Source of the DNA: Caldovatus aquaticus
GTDB taxonomy: Bacteria; Pseudomonadota; Alphaproteobacteria; Acetobacterales; Acetobacteraceae
Assembly (NCBI RefSeq): GCF_019458025.1
Contig: NZ_JAHZUY010000023.1
Location: 1 to 47,442 of the forward strand
Direction: 5' to 3'
Length of the DNA stretch: 47,442 bases
Translations under genes and position numbers: made by a program
Notes under the pieces: generated by a model
Database searches by the model: none
What the model saw: the letters and a program-made list of their open reading frames with translations, nothing else
Told to the model about the DNA's origin: nothing
Shown: positions 1 through 8,305 of the stretch, piece by piece
Position numbering within the stretch: the stretch's first letter is position 1
Layout of the letters: the number at the start of each line of letters is the position of its first letter

Positions 1-10
1 GCAGGGCGGG

Positions 11-607
11 GTGCCCGCTGCCCGGCCGGGCGGGCCCGCACCGCCCTCCCGGCCGGCGGCGGTAGCCCGCCCGGCGCCGGCCGCGCTGGTGCAGGCGGCT
101 GCGGCGCAGCCGGCCGCGGGCGCGCCGGCCGTCGCCCCTGCGGCCGCGGCGCCGGCGGCGGAGACGCAGGCCGCCGCCGCGGAGCGCGCGCTGCTCGGGC
201 AGTTGCGGGAACGGCGTGCCGCGCTCGAGGCGCGGGAGCAGGCGCTCGCGACGCGGGAGATCGTGCTCGCCGCGGCGGAGCGCCGGCTCGCCGCGCGGAT
301 CGAGGAGCTCGCGCGCCTGCAGCAGCGGCTCGAGGCGCTCGAGCAGGCGCGCGCCGAGCGCGAGGAGAGCGGCTGGCGCGGGCTGGTGCGGGTCTACGAG
401 AGCATGCGCCCGCGCGAGGCGGCGGCGATCTTCGACGAGCTCGAGATGCCGGTGCTGGTGCAGATCCTGGATCGCATGCGCGAGGCGAAGGCGGCGCCGG
501 TGATCGGCGCCATGCGGCCGGAGCGGGCGCGGGAGGCGACCGCGGAGCTCGCGCGCCTGCGCGGCGAACGCGCCCGCCCGCCGGTCCGCGAGCCGGACGG
601 GGGCTGA
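11..607 (+). CDS. motE: MotE-like flagellar motility chaperone (5' end probably outside window)
   Basis: The protein has an Ala/Pro-rich N-terminal stretch, a long charged coiled coil (about residues 58-120, repeated R/E/L heptads) and a C-terminal MgtE-N-like module containing 'ESMRPREAAAIFDEL' and 'ILDRMREAKAAPVIGAM'. That arrangement is typical of MotE, a periplasmic chaperone for MotC in alphaproteobacteria. No N-terminal membrane anchor or signal peptide is visible, and the frame stays open to base 2, so the GTG at 11 is probably internal and the true start lies upstream. It is followed by cheY and cheZ genes, which supports a motility role. The family assignment is fairly secure. The exact role in this organism is inferred. 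Confidence 0.7.
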   Translation: MPAARPGGPAPPSRPAAVARPAPAALVQAAAAQPAAGAPAVAPAAAAPAAETQAAAAERALLGQLRERRAALEAREQALATREIVLAAAERRLAARIEELARLQQRLEALEQARAEREESGWRGLVRVYESMRPREAAAIFDELEMPVLVQILDRMREAKAAPVIGAMRPERAREATAELARLRGERARPPVREPDGG

Positions 608-760
608 GGCGATGCGTCTGGCTGCGCAGGAGGCGGGGCGCGGCGCGGCGGGGCCGGGGTGCCCGGCCGACGGCGGCGCCCGCGACGGACGGGGCGCCGC
701 CCGGCGCCGGCGGGGACGCGGCGGTGCGCCGCGAGCATGGAAGGGGACGCGGCAGGGATC

Positions 761-1141
761 ATGGACAAGTCCATCAACGTGCTGATCGTGGACGACTACC
801 GCACGATGCTGCGGATCATCCGCAACCTCCTCAAGCAGCTCGAATTCGAGAACGTCGAGGAGGCGACCGACGGGCGGGAGGCGCTGGCCAAGCTGCGCGC
901 CGGCAATTTCGGGCTGGTGATCAGCGACTGGAACATGCAGCCGATGACCGGCCTCGACCTGCTGAAGGAGGTGCGGGCGGACCCGAGGCTGAAGGCCACG
1001 CCCTTCATCATGGTCACCGCCGAGAGCAAGACGGAGAACGTGATCGCGGCGAAGCAGGCGGGCGTCTCCAACTACATCGTCAAGCCGTTCAACGCCGAGA
1101 CGCTGCGCGAGAAGATCGAGAAGGTGCTGGCCCATGCCTGA
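761..1141 (+). CDS. cheY: CheY-type single-domain response regulator
   Basis: A 126-residue receiver domain with no output domain. The acidic pair D11/D12, the phospho-acceptor D56 (in 'VISDWNMQP'), T86 and K108 (in 'YIVKPF') match the canonical CheY active site. Phosphorylated CheY binds the flagellar switch and changes the sense of rotation. The start at 761 gives the usual CheY N-terminus ([12 protein letters not shown]). An in-frame ATG at 737 would add eight residues and cannot be excluded, and a longer reading from 659 is low-complexity and unlikely. The stop overlaps the start of the CheZ-type gene at 1134, so the regulator and its probable phosphatase are translationally coupled. Confidence 0.92.
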   Translation: MDKSINVLIVDDYRTMLRIIRNLLKQLEFENVEEATDGREALAKLRAGNFGLVISDWNMQPMTGLDLLKEVRADPRLKATPFIMVTAESKTENVIAAKQAGVSNYIVKPFNAETLREKIEKVLAHA

Positions 1142-1796
1142 CGGCCTCCGCGGCCGCGGCGCGTCCGCGGCCGCCGCGCCGCCCCCGCCGCCCTCCGCCG
1201 AGGCGATCGAGGCGGCGGTGCGCGCCGTGCTCGGAAGCCTCGAGGGCGACCTGACGGCGAAGGAGGCCGCGCTGCTGGCGGAGCTCGAGGCGCTCGGCCG
1301 CACCGTCCGGCGCGTCAAGGCGGAGATCGCCGCGCTCGGCGTCGAGGACATCACCGCGAGCCACATCCCGAGCGCGACGGACGAGCTCGACGCCGTGGTC
1401 GAGCACACCGCGGCCGCGACCAACGAGATCCTCGACTGCTGCGAGACGCTGGAGCGGCTGGAGCCGCAGCTCGGCGGCGAGGGCCAGGCGGCGCTGCGCG
1501 GCGCGATCACCCGCATCTACGAGGCGTGCAGCTTCCAGGACATCACCGGCCAGCGCATCGCCAAGGTGGTCGCGGCGCTGAAGGCGATCGAGGCGCGCGT
1601 CGCCGCCGTGGTCGGCACCGTCGCGCGCGTGGCTCCGGCGGCGGACGCGGGCGGCGCCGCGGCATCGCCGGCGGAGGCGGCGGCAGGCGCGCGGCCGCCG
1701 CCGACCGAGGGCCAGGCGCTGGCGCAGGGGCCGCAACTGCCCGGCGCGGGCGTCAGCCAGGACGAGATCGACCGCCTGCTGGCGAGTTTCGACTGA
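1134..1796 (+). CDS. cheZ: CheZ-type CheY-P phosphatase
   Basis: The 220-residue protein is largely helical. Residues 134-140 read FQDITGQ, matching the catalytic CheZ signature, in which an acidic residue and a glutamine (here D136 and Q140) dephosphorylate CheY-P. The extreme C-terminus (208-220, [13 protein letters not shown]) resembles both the CheY-binding tail of CheZ and the CheY-binding N-terminal peptide of FliM. A Pro/Gly/Ala-rich linker (about 165-207) joins the two parts. The gene overlaps cheY by 8 bases, and its TGA shares one base with the next ATG. In the cell it would act at the chemoreceptor array or motor to reset the signal. Confidence 0.85.
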   Translation: MPDGLRGRGASAAAAPPPPPSAEAIEAAVRAVLGSLEGDLTAKEAALLAELEALGRTVRRVKAEIAALGVEDITASHIPSATDELDAVVEHTAAATNEILDCCETLERLEPQLGGEGQAALRGAITRIYEACSFQDITGQRIAKVVAALKAIEARVAAVVGTVARVAPAADAGGAAASPAEAAAGARPPPTEGQALAQGPQLPGAGVSQDEIDRLLASFD

Positions 1797-4700
1797 TGCG
1801 CGGCGCCCTTCCGCGCCCTGGCCCCCTCGGGGCCGGGCGGGCCGCCCGCATCGTCCTGGTCCTGGCCCTGGCGGCGGCGCCGGCGCAGGCGCTCGAGGCC
1901 GTGCCGGCGGCGGGGCCGGACCGGGCCGCGCCGCTGCGGATCGGCGTGCGCGTGGGGAACCACCCGGGCTTCGGGCGGATCGTCTTCGACAGCCCCTCCG
2001 CCCTGGCGTACCGCGTCGAGCGCCTGGACGAGCAGCGGATCGCGCTGCGCTTCCACGCGCCAGGGGGGCTGGTGCTCGACCTTCCGGCGGCGTCGCGGCT
2101 GCCGCGCCATGTCGCGGGCCTCGCCGCGACCGGGGACGGCGCGGACATCCTCCTGCGCCCCGGCGTGCAGCCGCGGCACTTCCGCCTCGCCGACGGCCGG
2201 GTGGTGCTGGACCTGGCCGATGCGCCCCCGGCGCCGGGGCAGCGGCCGCAGGCGGCGGAAGGCGCGTCGCGGGACGGGGGGGCGGGAGAGGGCCCGAGGG
2301 CGTCGCCGGCGCGTGCGGCGCAGCGGGCGCGGTCGCCGGAGCGGGGGCGCGAACCCCCGGGCCCGGCGCCGACACGCGGGGCGGCGGATCGGCCGCGGCA
2401 CGAGGGGGCGGCGGGCGCCATCAGCGGGGACGCGACGCGGCCGGCCGCCCGGGCCGGGGGTGCGGCCCCCGCTGCGTCCTCCGTCCGCGGCGCGTCCGCT
2501 CCCGCGGCGGCCGCGCCGGACGGGCGCCCGGGGCCGCATGGGGCCGAGCCTCTTCCTGCCCCCTCGGCGGGCAAGGCGGTGGACGGGGCGGCGGCGCCGG
2601 CGGGCGATCCGGTCGAGGCGCCGCCGCCGCGGGGGCCGCTCGCGTCCGTCGCGGCGCCGTCCGCGCCGTCTCCGTCCGGAGCGGCCGACGCCCCGGCGGG
2701 ACCGGGCGGCGGCGTCGCGTCCGCGGAAGCCGGCGGCCCCGCCGCGCCGGCGGCCGCGCGCGCGCCGGACGCCGCGCCGCCGGCCGCGGCCACCCCTGTC
2801 CCGGGTTCCGCTCGGGCGCCTTCCGCACCCCCTCCGCGCCCGGTGCGTCTCGTCCCCGCGCCGGAGGCCCCGGGACGCGCGCTCCTGCTGCCCTTTGGCC
2901 CCGAGGTCGGCGCCGCCGCCTTCCGCCGCGGCGATGCCGCCATCGTGGTCTTCGATGCCGCCGCGCCGCTCGATCTGGGCGCGCTCGCCGGCGATCCGCT
3001 GTTCGGCGCCGCCGAGGCCTGGACCAGCGGCGACGCCACCGTGCTGCGCCTGCGGCTCGCGGCCCCTGCCCGGCTGGTGCCGCGCCCCGCGCCGGACCGC
3101 GGCGGCTGGCTGGTCGAGGCACGGCCGGAGGGGCTCCCGGGCCTGCGCGTCCTCGTGCCGGAGGCGGAGCCCGAGCCGCCGCGCCTCGTCATCCGCGCCG
3201 CCCGGCCGGGCCGGGCCGTCGTCCTGGCCGATCCCGCAACCGGCGCGCCCCTGCTGGTCGGCACGGTGCGGGAAGGGGGACAGGCCCTGCTGCTTGCCCG
3301 GCGCGGCGCCCAGTTCGACCTGCTGCCGAGCGCGCTCGGCGCGGTGGTGCTGGCGCGTTCGGACGCGCTGGTGCTGCGCGCCGGCCCGGACCGCTTCACG
3401 CTCTCGGCGGCGGGCGGCGCGGCGCTGATCCTCGGCGAGGCCTGGCGCACCCCGCCGCTGGCGGCCGAGGCGGCGGCCATGAGCCGCGTGCTCGACCTGC
3501 GCCCGGCCGGCGGGCCGACGCTGGCGGCGCGCCTGCGCGACCTGCGGGGGGCGATCGCGGCGGCCCCGCCGCTCGCCCGCGCGCCGCTGCGGCGCGAGGC
3601 GACCGAGACGCTGCTCGCCCTCGGCTTGGCGCCGGAAGCGCAGGCGATGGCGTCCCTCGCCTTCCAGGAGGCGCCACAGGCCAGGGACGATCCCCGGCTG
3701 CTGCTGGCGCATGGCGCGGCGGCCCTGCTCGCCGGCCGGATCGCCGAGGCGGCGCCGGCCCTCGAGGACCATCGCCTGCCGGAAACCGACGAGACGCTGC
3801 TCTGGCGCGGCCTCCTCGCCGCCGCCCGGGACGGCGCGGCCGAGGCGGCGCCGGCGCTCGCCGCCACGGCGCCGCTGCTCCTGACCTATCCGGAGGCGCT
3901 GCGCGCCAGGCTGCTGGCGCCGGCCGCCGAGGCCCTGATCGAGGCGGGCGGCGCGCCGGCGCTCGCCCTGGCGCGGCGCCTGCTGGAAGGGGACGAGGCG
4001 GCGCCCGGCCTCGCCCTGGCGCGGGCCCGGCTCGCCGAGGCGGAGGGACGGGTGGAGGAGGCGCTCGCCGGCTACGACGCGGTCGCCCGCGGGCGCGATC
4101 GCCTGGCCCGGGCGCGCGCGATCCGGCGTGCGGTGGAGCTCCGCCTTGCCACCGGCGCGCTCGACGCCGCCGGCGCGGCGGCGGCGCTGGAGGCCGCGCT
4201 CTACGCCTGGCGCGGCGACGCGCTGGAGCGCGAGGCGCGGATGCGCCTCGCCGCCCTCAAGCGCCAGGCCGGGGACGCCGAGGGCGCCTTCGTCCTGCTG
4301 CAGGAGGTCGAGGCGCAGAGCCCCGCCGACGCCGCCGCGTTGCGGCCGCTGCTGCGGGAGGCGCTGCTGGAGGCGATGGCCAAGGTGCCGCCCCTCGCCG
4401 CGGTGGCGCTGGCGGATGCGCGGCGCGACCTGCTGCCGGAGGCGGGCGAGGAGGGCGTGGCGGCGGTGACGCTGCTGGCCGACCGGCTGGTGGCGCTCGA
4501 TCTGACCGAGCGGGCCGCCGGCCTGCTGCATGAGGCGGCGGCAGGGAGCGCGACGCCGGCGGCGCGGGCGGCGCTCGGGACGCGGCTGGCGGCGCTGCGC
4601 CTGCGGGAGGGCGATGCCGCCGGCGCGCTGGCGGCGCTCGAGGAGACGGCGGCGGAACCGCTGCCCGCGCCGCTGGCGACCGAGCGGGAGGTGCTGCGCG

Positions 4701-5140
4701 CCCGCGCCCTGGCCCGCCGCGGCGACCGCGACGCCGCGGCCGCCCTGCTGCGGGGCCTCGGCGCGGCGGGGGCGGCGCCGCTCGCCGAGCTGCTGGCCGA
4801 GGCCGAGGACTGGCCGGGGGCGGCCGCGGCCCTGGCGGCCCATCTCGCGGCCACGCTGCCGGCATCGCCCGCCCCGCTCGCGCCGGAGCACCGGCGCGCC
4901 CTGGCGCGGCTGGCGGCGTTCGCGGCGCTGGCCGGCGACGAGGCGCGGCTGGCCGCCCTGCGGGCCGACTACGGCGCGCGCATGCGCGACGGCCCGCTGG
5001 CCGAGACCTTCGCCATGCTCACGGCCGATCCGCCGCGCGGCCTCGCCGACCTGCCGCGCCTGCAACGGGAGCTGGAGCTGATCCGCGCGCTGCCGTCACG
5101 GCTGGAGGCATTGCGGACAGGCGCGCCCGTCACGCGATGA
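1796..5140 (+). CDS. Large exported Ala-rich helical-repeat (TPR-like) protein
   Basis: 1114 residues. The start at 1796 (TGATG overlap with cheZ) is followed by a clear Sec signal peptide with a probable cleavage site after AQA near residue 33. About residues 45-140 form a compact domain (contains 'HPGFGRIVFDSPSALAYRVE') that looks AMIN-like in its beta pattern. Residues 145-350 are a Pro/Ala/Gly-rich low-complexity linker. The C-terminal two thirds consist of Ala/Leu helical repeats such as 'LALARRLLEGDEAAPGLALARARLAEAEGR', quoted here in part as typical of TPR solenoids. A periplasmic or envelope scaffold role linked to motility is suggested by its coupling to cheY-cheZ. The exact function is unknown. 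Confidence 0.75.
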   Translation: MRGALPRPGPLGAGRAARIVLVLALAAAPAQALEAVPAAGPDRAAPLRIGVRVGNHPGFGRIVFDSPSALAYRVERLDEQRIALRFHAPGGLVLDLPAASRLPRHVAGLAATGDGADILLRPGVQPRHFRLADGRVVLDLADAPPAPGQRPQAAEGASRDGGAGEGPRASPARAAQRARSPERGREPPGPAPTRGAADRPRHEGAAGAISGDATRPAARAGGAAPAASSVRGASAPAAAAPDGRPGPHGAEPLPAPSAGKAVDGAAAPAGDPVEAPPPRGPLASVAAPSAPSPSGAADAPAGPGGGVASAEAGGPAAPAAARAPDAAPPAAATPVPGSARAPSAPPPRPVRLVPAPEAPGRALLLPFGPEVGAAAFRRGDAAIVVFDAAAPLDLGALAGDPLFGAAEAWTSGDATVLRLRLAAPARLVPRPAPDRGGWLVEARPEGLPGLRVLVPEAEPEPPRLVIRAARPGRAVVLADPATGAPLLVGTVREGGQALLLARRGAQFDLLPSALGAVVLARSDALVLRAGPDRFTLSAAGGAALILGEAWRTPPLAAEAAAMSRVLDLRPAGGPTLAARLRDLRGAIAAAPPLARAPLRREATETLLALGLAPEAQAMASLAFQEAPQARDDPRLLLAHGAAALLAGRIAEAAPALEDHRLPETDETLLWRGLLAAARDGAAEAAPALAATAPLLLTYPEALRARLLAPAAEALIEAGGAPALALARRLLEGDEAAPGLALARARLAEAEGRVEEALAGYDAVARGRDRLARARAIRRAVELRLATGALDAAGAAAALEAALYAWRGDALEREARMRLAALKRQAGDAEGAFVLLQEVEAQSPADAAALRPLLREALLEAMAKVPPLAAVALADARRDLLPEAGEEGVAAVTLLADRLVALDLTERAAGLLHEAAAGSATPAARAALGTRLAALRLREGDAAGALAALEETAAEPLPAPLATEREVLRARALARRGDRDAAAALLRGLGAAGAAPLAELLAEAEDWPGAAAALAAHLAATLPASPAPLAPEHRRALARLAAFAALAGDEARLAALRADYGARMRDGPLAETFAMLTADPPRGLADLPRLQRELELIRALPSRLEALRTGAPVTR

Positions 5141-5169
5141 GTCCCGCGTCCGACGCGGGGCGGCCCGGC

Positions 5170-5200
5170 GGAAATTCCGGCCGAGGGGGGAAATTTTCCC
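5170..5200. promoter_or_regulatory. Two AT-cored palindromes upstream of speD
   Basis: GGAAATTCC (5170-5178) and GGGAAATTTTCCC (5188-5200) are two perfect inverted repeats with the same GGAAA/TTTCC core, 18 bases apart start to start, in otherwise GC-saturated DNA. The second directly abuts a possible -35 hexamer at 5201. The position suggests operator sites for a speD regulator. That role is inferred. Confidence 0.4.
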
Positions 5201-5229
5201 TTGCGATGGGGGGCCGCTTGCCCCATATG
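5201..5229 (+). promoter_or_regulatory. Candidate sigma-70-type promoter of speD
   Basis: TTGCGA (5201-5206), a 17-base spacer and CATATG (5224-5229) give a weak sigma-70-like match (4/6 and 3/6). It lies about 70 bases before the speD start and next to the palindromes at 5170-5200. A small dyad (GATCG/CGATC, 5246-5261) follows in the leader. No other comparable pair is seen in the 5141-5296 gap. Confidence 0.35.
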
Positions 5230-5296
5230 CGCGCGCCGTTGACCTGATCGAATCCCCGATCGCCCTGGTCATCTGCTGGCTGGAAGGAGCCCGACG

Positions 5297-5767
5297 ATGG
5301 AAGCTCTCGTCCAACCGGGGATGGTCTCGGAGCTCCCGAGCGAAGCCCGGACTTGCGAGACTGAGACGCGCTCGGAGAGCGTGACCGGGAAGGCGAAGGA
5401 CTACTTCGTTTTCCGCAACGGCGTGCGCTACGCCGGGACGCACCTGATCGTGGATCTCTGGGGCGCGACCAACCTGGCCGACCCGGACCACATCGACCGC
5501 GTGCTGCGCGAGGCGGCGGAGGTGAGCGGCGCCACCATCCTGCACGGGCACTTCCACCACTTCTCGCCCAACGGCGGGGTGAGCGGGGTGCTGGTGCTGG
5601 CGGAGAGCCACATCTCCATCCACACCTGGCCCGAGCGGGACTACGCCGCGCTCGACCTCTTCATGTGCGGCGAGTGCGACCCCTATCGGGCGATCCCCGT
5701 GCTGAAGCGGGGCTTCGCGCCGGAGCGCGTGCAGCTCGCCGAGCACAAGCGCGGCCTGGTCGGCTGA
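5297..5767 (+). CDS. speD: S-adenosylmethionine decarboxylase proenzyme
   Basis: A pyruvoyl-dependent enzyme that makes decarboxylated SAM, the aminopropyl donor for spermidine synthesis. The self-cleavage site is the Glu-Ser bond in 'LAESHISIHTWPE': S104 becomes the pyruvoyl group. H109 and C124 sit at the same offsets (+5, +20) as the processing His and catalytic Cys of the short bacterial class. The 156-residue length includes an N-terminal extension of about 35-45 residues before 'KDYFVFRNGVRYAGTHL', longer than usual for this class. The start is well supported by GGAAGGAG seven bases upstream. speE follows after a terminator-like hairpin, so the two genes may not be expressed equally. 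Confidence 0.95.
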   Translation: MEALVQPGMVSELPSEARTCETETRSESVTGKAKDYFVFRNGVRYAGTHLIVDLWGATNLADPDHIDRVLREAAEVSGATILHGHFHHFSPNGGVSGVLVLAESHISIHTWPERDYAALDLFMCGECDPYRAIPVLKRGFAPERVQLAEHKRGLVG

Positions 5768-5797
5768 ACCCCGGCCCGCCGCGGCGATCACGGGGCC

Positions 5798-5822
5798 GGG
5801 CCGGTCGGTCCGGCCCTTTTCC
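5798..5822 (+). terminator. Hairpin with T tract between speD and speE
   Basis: GGGCCGG (5798-5804), loop TCGGT, CCGGCCC (5810-5816), then TTTT (5817-5820). This is a textbook intrinsic terminator: a perfect 7 bp GC stem and a T run. It sits between two genes of one pathway, so it may act as an attenuator or partial terminator for speE. Confidence 0.75.
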
Positions 5823-5846
5823 TGTCCGTCCTCGGAGGAGGGTCCG

Positions 5847-6716
5847 ATGGCGACCGACGCATGGGTGAACGAGACGCTCTACCCCGGCTGGGGCCAGCGC
5901 TTCCGGATCAGGCGCGAGCTTGCCCGGGTGCGCTCGCCCTTCCAGGACATCATGGTGTTCGAGAGCGAGAGCCACGGCCGCGTCATGCTGCTCGACGGCG
6001 TGGTGCAGATCACCGAGGCGGACGAGTTCATCTACCAGGAGATGCTGACCCATGTGCCGCTGCTCGCGCATGGCGAGGCGAAGCGGGTGCTGATCATCGG
6101 CGCCGGCGACGGCGGCGTGCTGCGCCGGGTGCTGCAGCACCGGGGCGTCGAGCGCGCGGTGATGGTCGAGATCGACAGCGAGGTGATCCGCCTTGCCAGG
6201 GAGCACATGCCGGGAATCGCCGGCGACGCCTGGAACGATCCGCGGGCCGAGGTGATCATCGGCGACGGGATCGACTACGTCCGCCAGGCCCCGGCGGCGA
6301 GCTTCGACGCGGTGATCGTGGACAGCACCGACCCGATCGGCGTGGGCGAGGTGCTGTTCACCGAGGAGTTCTACGCCAACAGCGCCCGCCTGCTGAGCGC
6401 GCGCGGGCTGATCGTGAACCAGTGCGGCGTGCCTTTCATGCAGGCGCAGGAGCTGCACGACAGCTCGGCGCGGCGGGCGAAGGCCTTCCCCGACGTCTGG
6501 GCCTATGTGGCGGCGGTCCCGACCTATGTCGGCGGGTTCATGACCCTGGGCTGGGCGGCCAAGGACCCGGCGATGCGCCGGCTCGGGGCGGAAGAGATCC
6601 GGCGGCGGGCGGCGACGGCCGGAATTCTCGGCACCACGCGCTACTGGACGCCGGAAGTGCACGTCGCCGCCTTCCATCTGCCGCCCTACATCGCCGAACA
6701 CCTGCCGCGGCGCTGA
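5847..6716 (+). CDS. speE: Spermidine synthase (polyamine aminopropyltransferase)
   Basis: 289 residues, the usual length for the family. It transfers the aminopropyl group from decarboxylated SAM to putrescine. Visible features are the N-terminal beta region, the nucleotide-binding loop GAGDGG (near residue 86), the acidic 'VEIDSEVI' that binds the cosubstrate, the 'IGDGIDYV' segment and the catalytic-site motif 'DSTDPIG'. The start follows GGAGGAGGG with good spacing. It pairs with speD upstream. The intervening hairpin suggests read-through or a separate promoter. Confidence 0.95.
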   Translation: MATDAWVNETLYPGWGQRFRIRRELARVRSPFQDIMVFESESHGRVMLLDGVVQITEADEFIYQEMLTHVPLLAHGEAKRVLIIGAGDGGVLRRVLQHRGVERAVMVEIDSEVIRLAREHMPGIAGDAWNDPRAEVIIGDGIDYVRQAPAASFDAVIVDSTDPIGVGEVLFTEEFYANSARLLSARGLIVNQCGVPFMQAQELHDSSARRAKAFPDVWAYVAAVPTYVGGFMTLGWAAKDPAMRRLGAEEIRRRAATAGILGTTRYWTPEVHVAAFHLPPYIAEHLPRR

Positions 6717-6732
6717 GCCGGCGGCGGGCGGT

Positions 6733-7188
6733 TCAGGCGGGGTCCGGGAAGGGCCAGGCGGGGCTCTGCCGCGCCTCCGTCAGCACGCGGGCCAGGTTCC
6801 TGCCGACCCGGGCGAGCGCCTCCTCCCACGGCACGACGGCGAAGGCGGCGATCTCCGGGATGCGCCTGCCGCCGGGCAGGCGGACCGTGGAGCGGCAGCG
6901 CAGCGTCGCCGGATCGGGCATCGCCGGCGGCCGCCAGAGGAACAGGGCGAGGTCCTTGCCCGGCCGGTAGGCGTGGACGCCGAGGGGTGCCAGCGCCTCC
7001 GGCGGCACCCGCAGGCCGGTCTCCTCCTCGAGCTCGCGCGCGGCGGCCTGGGCGAGGGTCTCGCCCGGGGCCGCGAGGCCCTTCGGGATGTCCCAGAGCC
7101 GCGACTGCGGCGGACGGCCGAGCAGGACCCGCGCGCCGTCGGTCACCACCACCCCGCAGCTCGTTCTCCGCCCGGCCTGCCGGCCCAT
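6733..7188 (-). CDS. Nudix hydrolase
   Basis: 151 residues. The Nudix box is complete: G, five residues, E, seven residues, then REL-EEETGL, within 'GLAAPGETLAQAAARELEEETG'-type sequence (about residues 37-58). It hydrolyses a nucleoside diphosphate linked to another moiety, but the substrate cannot be predicted. An aromatic C-terminus (PAWPFPDP) resembles DUF-type NUDIX proteins of about 150 residues found in alphaproteobacteria. The start at 7188 was chosen because the frame upstream of it is the antisense of fliP and low-complexity. It lies just downstream of fliP on the same strand (about 47 bases) and may be cotranscribed with the fliO-fliP group, though a flagellar role is not implied. 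Confidence 0.85.
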   Translation of the reverse strand: MGRQAGRRTSCGVVVTDGARVLLGRPPQSRLWDIPKGLAAPGETLAQAAARELEEETGLRVPPEALAPLGVHAYRPGKDLALFLWRPPAMPDPATLRCRSTVRLPGGRRIPEIAAFAVVPWEEALARVGRNLARVLTEARQSPAWPFPDPA

Positions 7189-7235
7189 GCGCGCAGGATG
7201 GGGCGCGGGCGCGGCGGGAGTCCAGGATGGCGCGC

Positions 7236-7997
7236 TCAGCTCGCGGCGAAGCCCTGCACCAGGCTTCCGGCCACCAGCCGCCAGCCGTCCACGAGGACGA
7301 AGAAGATCAGCTTGAACGGCAGCGACACGACCGAGGGCGGCAGCATCATCATGCCGAGCGACATCAGGACGCTCGCCACCACCATGTCGATGACGAGGAA
7401 CGGCAGGAACAGCAGGAAGCCGATCTCGAAGGCGCGCCGCAGCTCGCCGACGAGGAAGGCCGGCACCAGGGCGCGCCAGGGGGTCTGGTCGGCGGCGGCC
7501 GGCGCGGGCAGGCCGGCGAGGTCGAGGAACAGCGCCAGGTCCTGCTCGCGCGCCTGGGCCGCCATGAAGCGGCGGAACGGCTCGGCTGCGGCCTCGAGGC
7601 CGGCGATCTCGCCGATCCGGCCCTCGGCGAGCGGGGCGAGGCCCTGGGTCCAGCTCGCCTCGAGCACGGGCTGCATGACGAACAGCGTCAGGAACAGCGC
7701 GAGGCCGATCAGCACCGGGTTGGGCGGGATGCCCTGCGCGCCGATGGCGCTGCGCAGCAGCGACAGCACGATGACGATGCGCGCGAAGGCGGTCGCCATC
7801 ACCAGCAGCGAGGGCGCGAGGGAGAGCATCCCGATCAGCGCGACGAGCTGCACCAGGCGCGCCGTCGCCCCCGGCTCGCCGGCGGCGCCGAGGTCGATGC
7901 TGACGCTCTGCGCGAGCGCGCCGGCGCGCGGCGCGAGCAGAAGGAGCGCGGCGGCCAGGAGGCCGGCCGCCGCGTGCGGCGCGGCGCGGCGCCTCAT
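7236..7997 (-). CDS. fliP: Flagellar type III export gate protein FliP
   Basis: 253 residues with an N-terminal signal peptide, then four membrane segments. Recognisable conserved segments are 'MLSLAPSLLVMATAFARIVIV' (first 20 residues of a strongly conserved FliP block), 'GIPPNPVLIGLALFLT' and 'LGMMMLPPSVVSLPFKL'. FliP forms the FliPQR export gate in the inner membrane. Its start overlaps the fliO stop by 4 bases, so the two are translationally coupled. FliQ and FliR are encoded on the other strand in the divergent cluster. The middle periplasmic region, Ala/Glu-rich, is less conserved, as expected. Confidence 0.95.
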   Translation of the reverse strand: MRRRAAPHAAAGLLAAALLLLAPRAGALAQSVSIDLGAAGEPGATARLVQLVALIGMLSLAPSLLVMATAFARIVIVLSLLRSAIGAQGIPPNPVLIGLALFLTLFVMQPVLEASWTQGLAPLAEGRIGEIAGLEAAAEPFRRFMAAQAREQDLALFLDLAGLPAPAAADQTPWRALVPAFLVGELRRAFEIGFLLFLPFLVIDMVVASVLMSLGMMMLPPSVVSLPFKLIFFVLVDGWRLVAGSLVQGFAAS

Positions 7998-8284
7998 GGC
8001 CGCGGCGCCTCCTCGCGCGCGGGAAGCCAGCCGAGCAGCGCGTCCTGGCCGCCGCCGGTGAGGAGCAGCGCCTCCCGCCCGTCGCAGCGCACGAGGAGCA
8101 GGCGGCGGCGCGGATCGAGCGCCAGCACCTCGACCAGGACGAGGCGGCGCCCCGCGCGCGCCCCGGCGCCGAGGCCGGAGCGCCGCGCCGCCCAGGCGAG
8201 CAGCGCGATGAGCGCGAGCACGGCGGCGAGGGCGGCGAGCGCGCCCGCCAGGCTGGCCGGATCGGCGGCGAATCCCGTCGGCAT
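7994..8284 (-). CDS. fliO: FliO-like flagellar biosynthesis protein
   Basis: 96 residues: a short periplasmic N-terminus, one strong membrane helix (about 13-33, Ala/Leu-rich), then a cytoplasmic part with 'LVLVEVLALDPRRRLLLVRCDGREALLLTG', shown here only as the typical FliO beta pattern 'VEVLALDPRRRLLLVRCDG'. FliO assists FliP assembly. The assignment relies on this pattern plus the 4-base overlap with fliP. Sequence conservation of FliO is generally low. Confidence 0.85.
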   Translation of the reverse strand: MPTGFAADPASLAGALAALAAVLALIALLAWAARRSGLGAGARAGRRLVLVEVLALDPRRRLLLVRCDGREALLLTGGGQDALLGWLPAREEAPRP

Positions 8285-8305
8285 GCGGCGGCGGCCGGAC
8301 CGGGA

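Noticed and set aside
659-760. Upstream extension of CheY from 659
   Set aside because: Arg/Pro-rich with no receiver similarity. The start at 761 gives the canonical N-terminus.
1517-5065. A 1182-residue open frame on the minus strand opposite the large exported protein
   Set aside because: Arg/Gly/Gln-rich with no domain or signal; a mirror frame typical of very GC-rich DNA. The plus-strand frame has a signal peptide and repeat structure.
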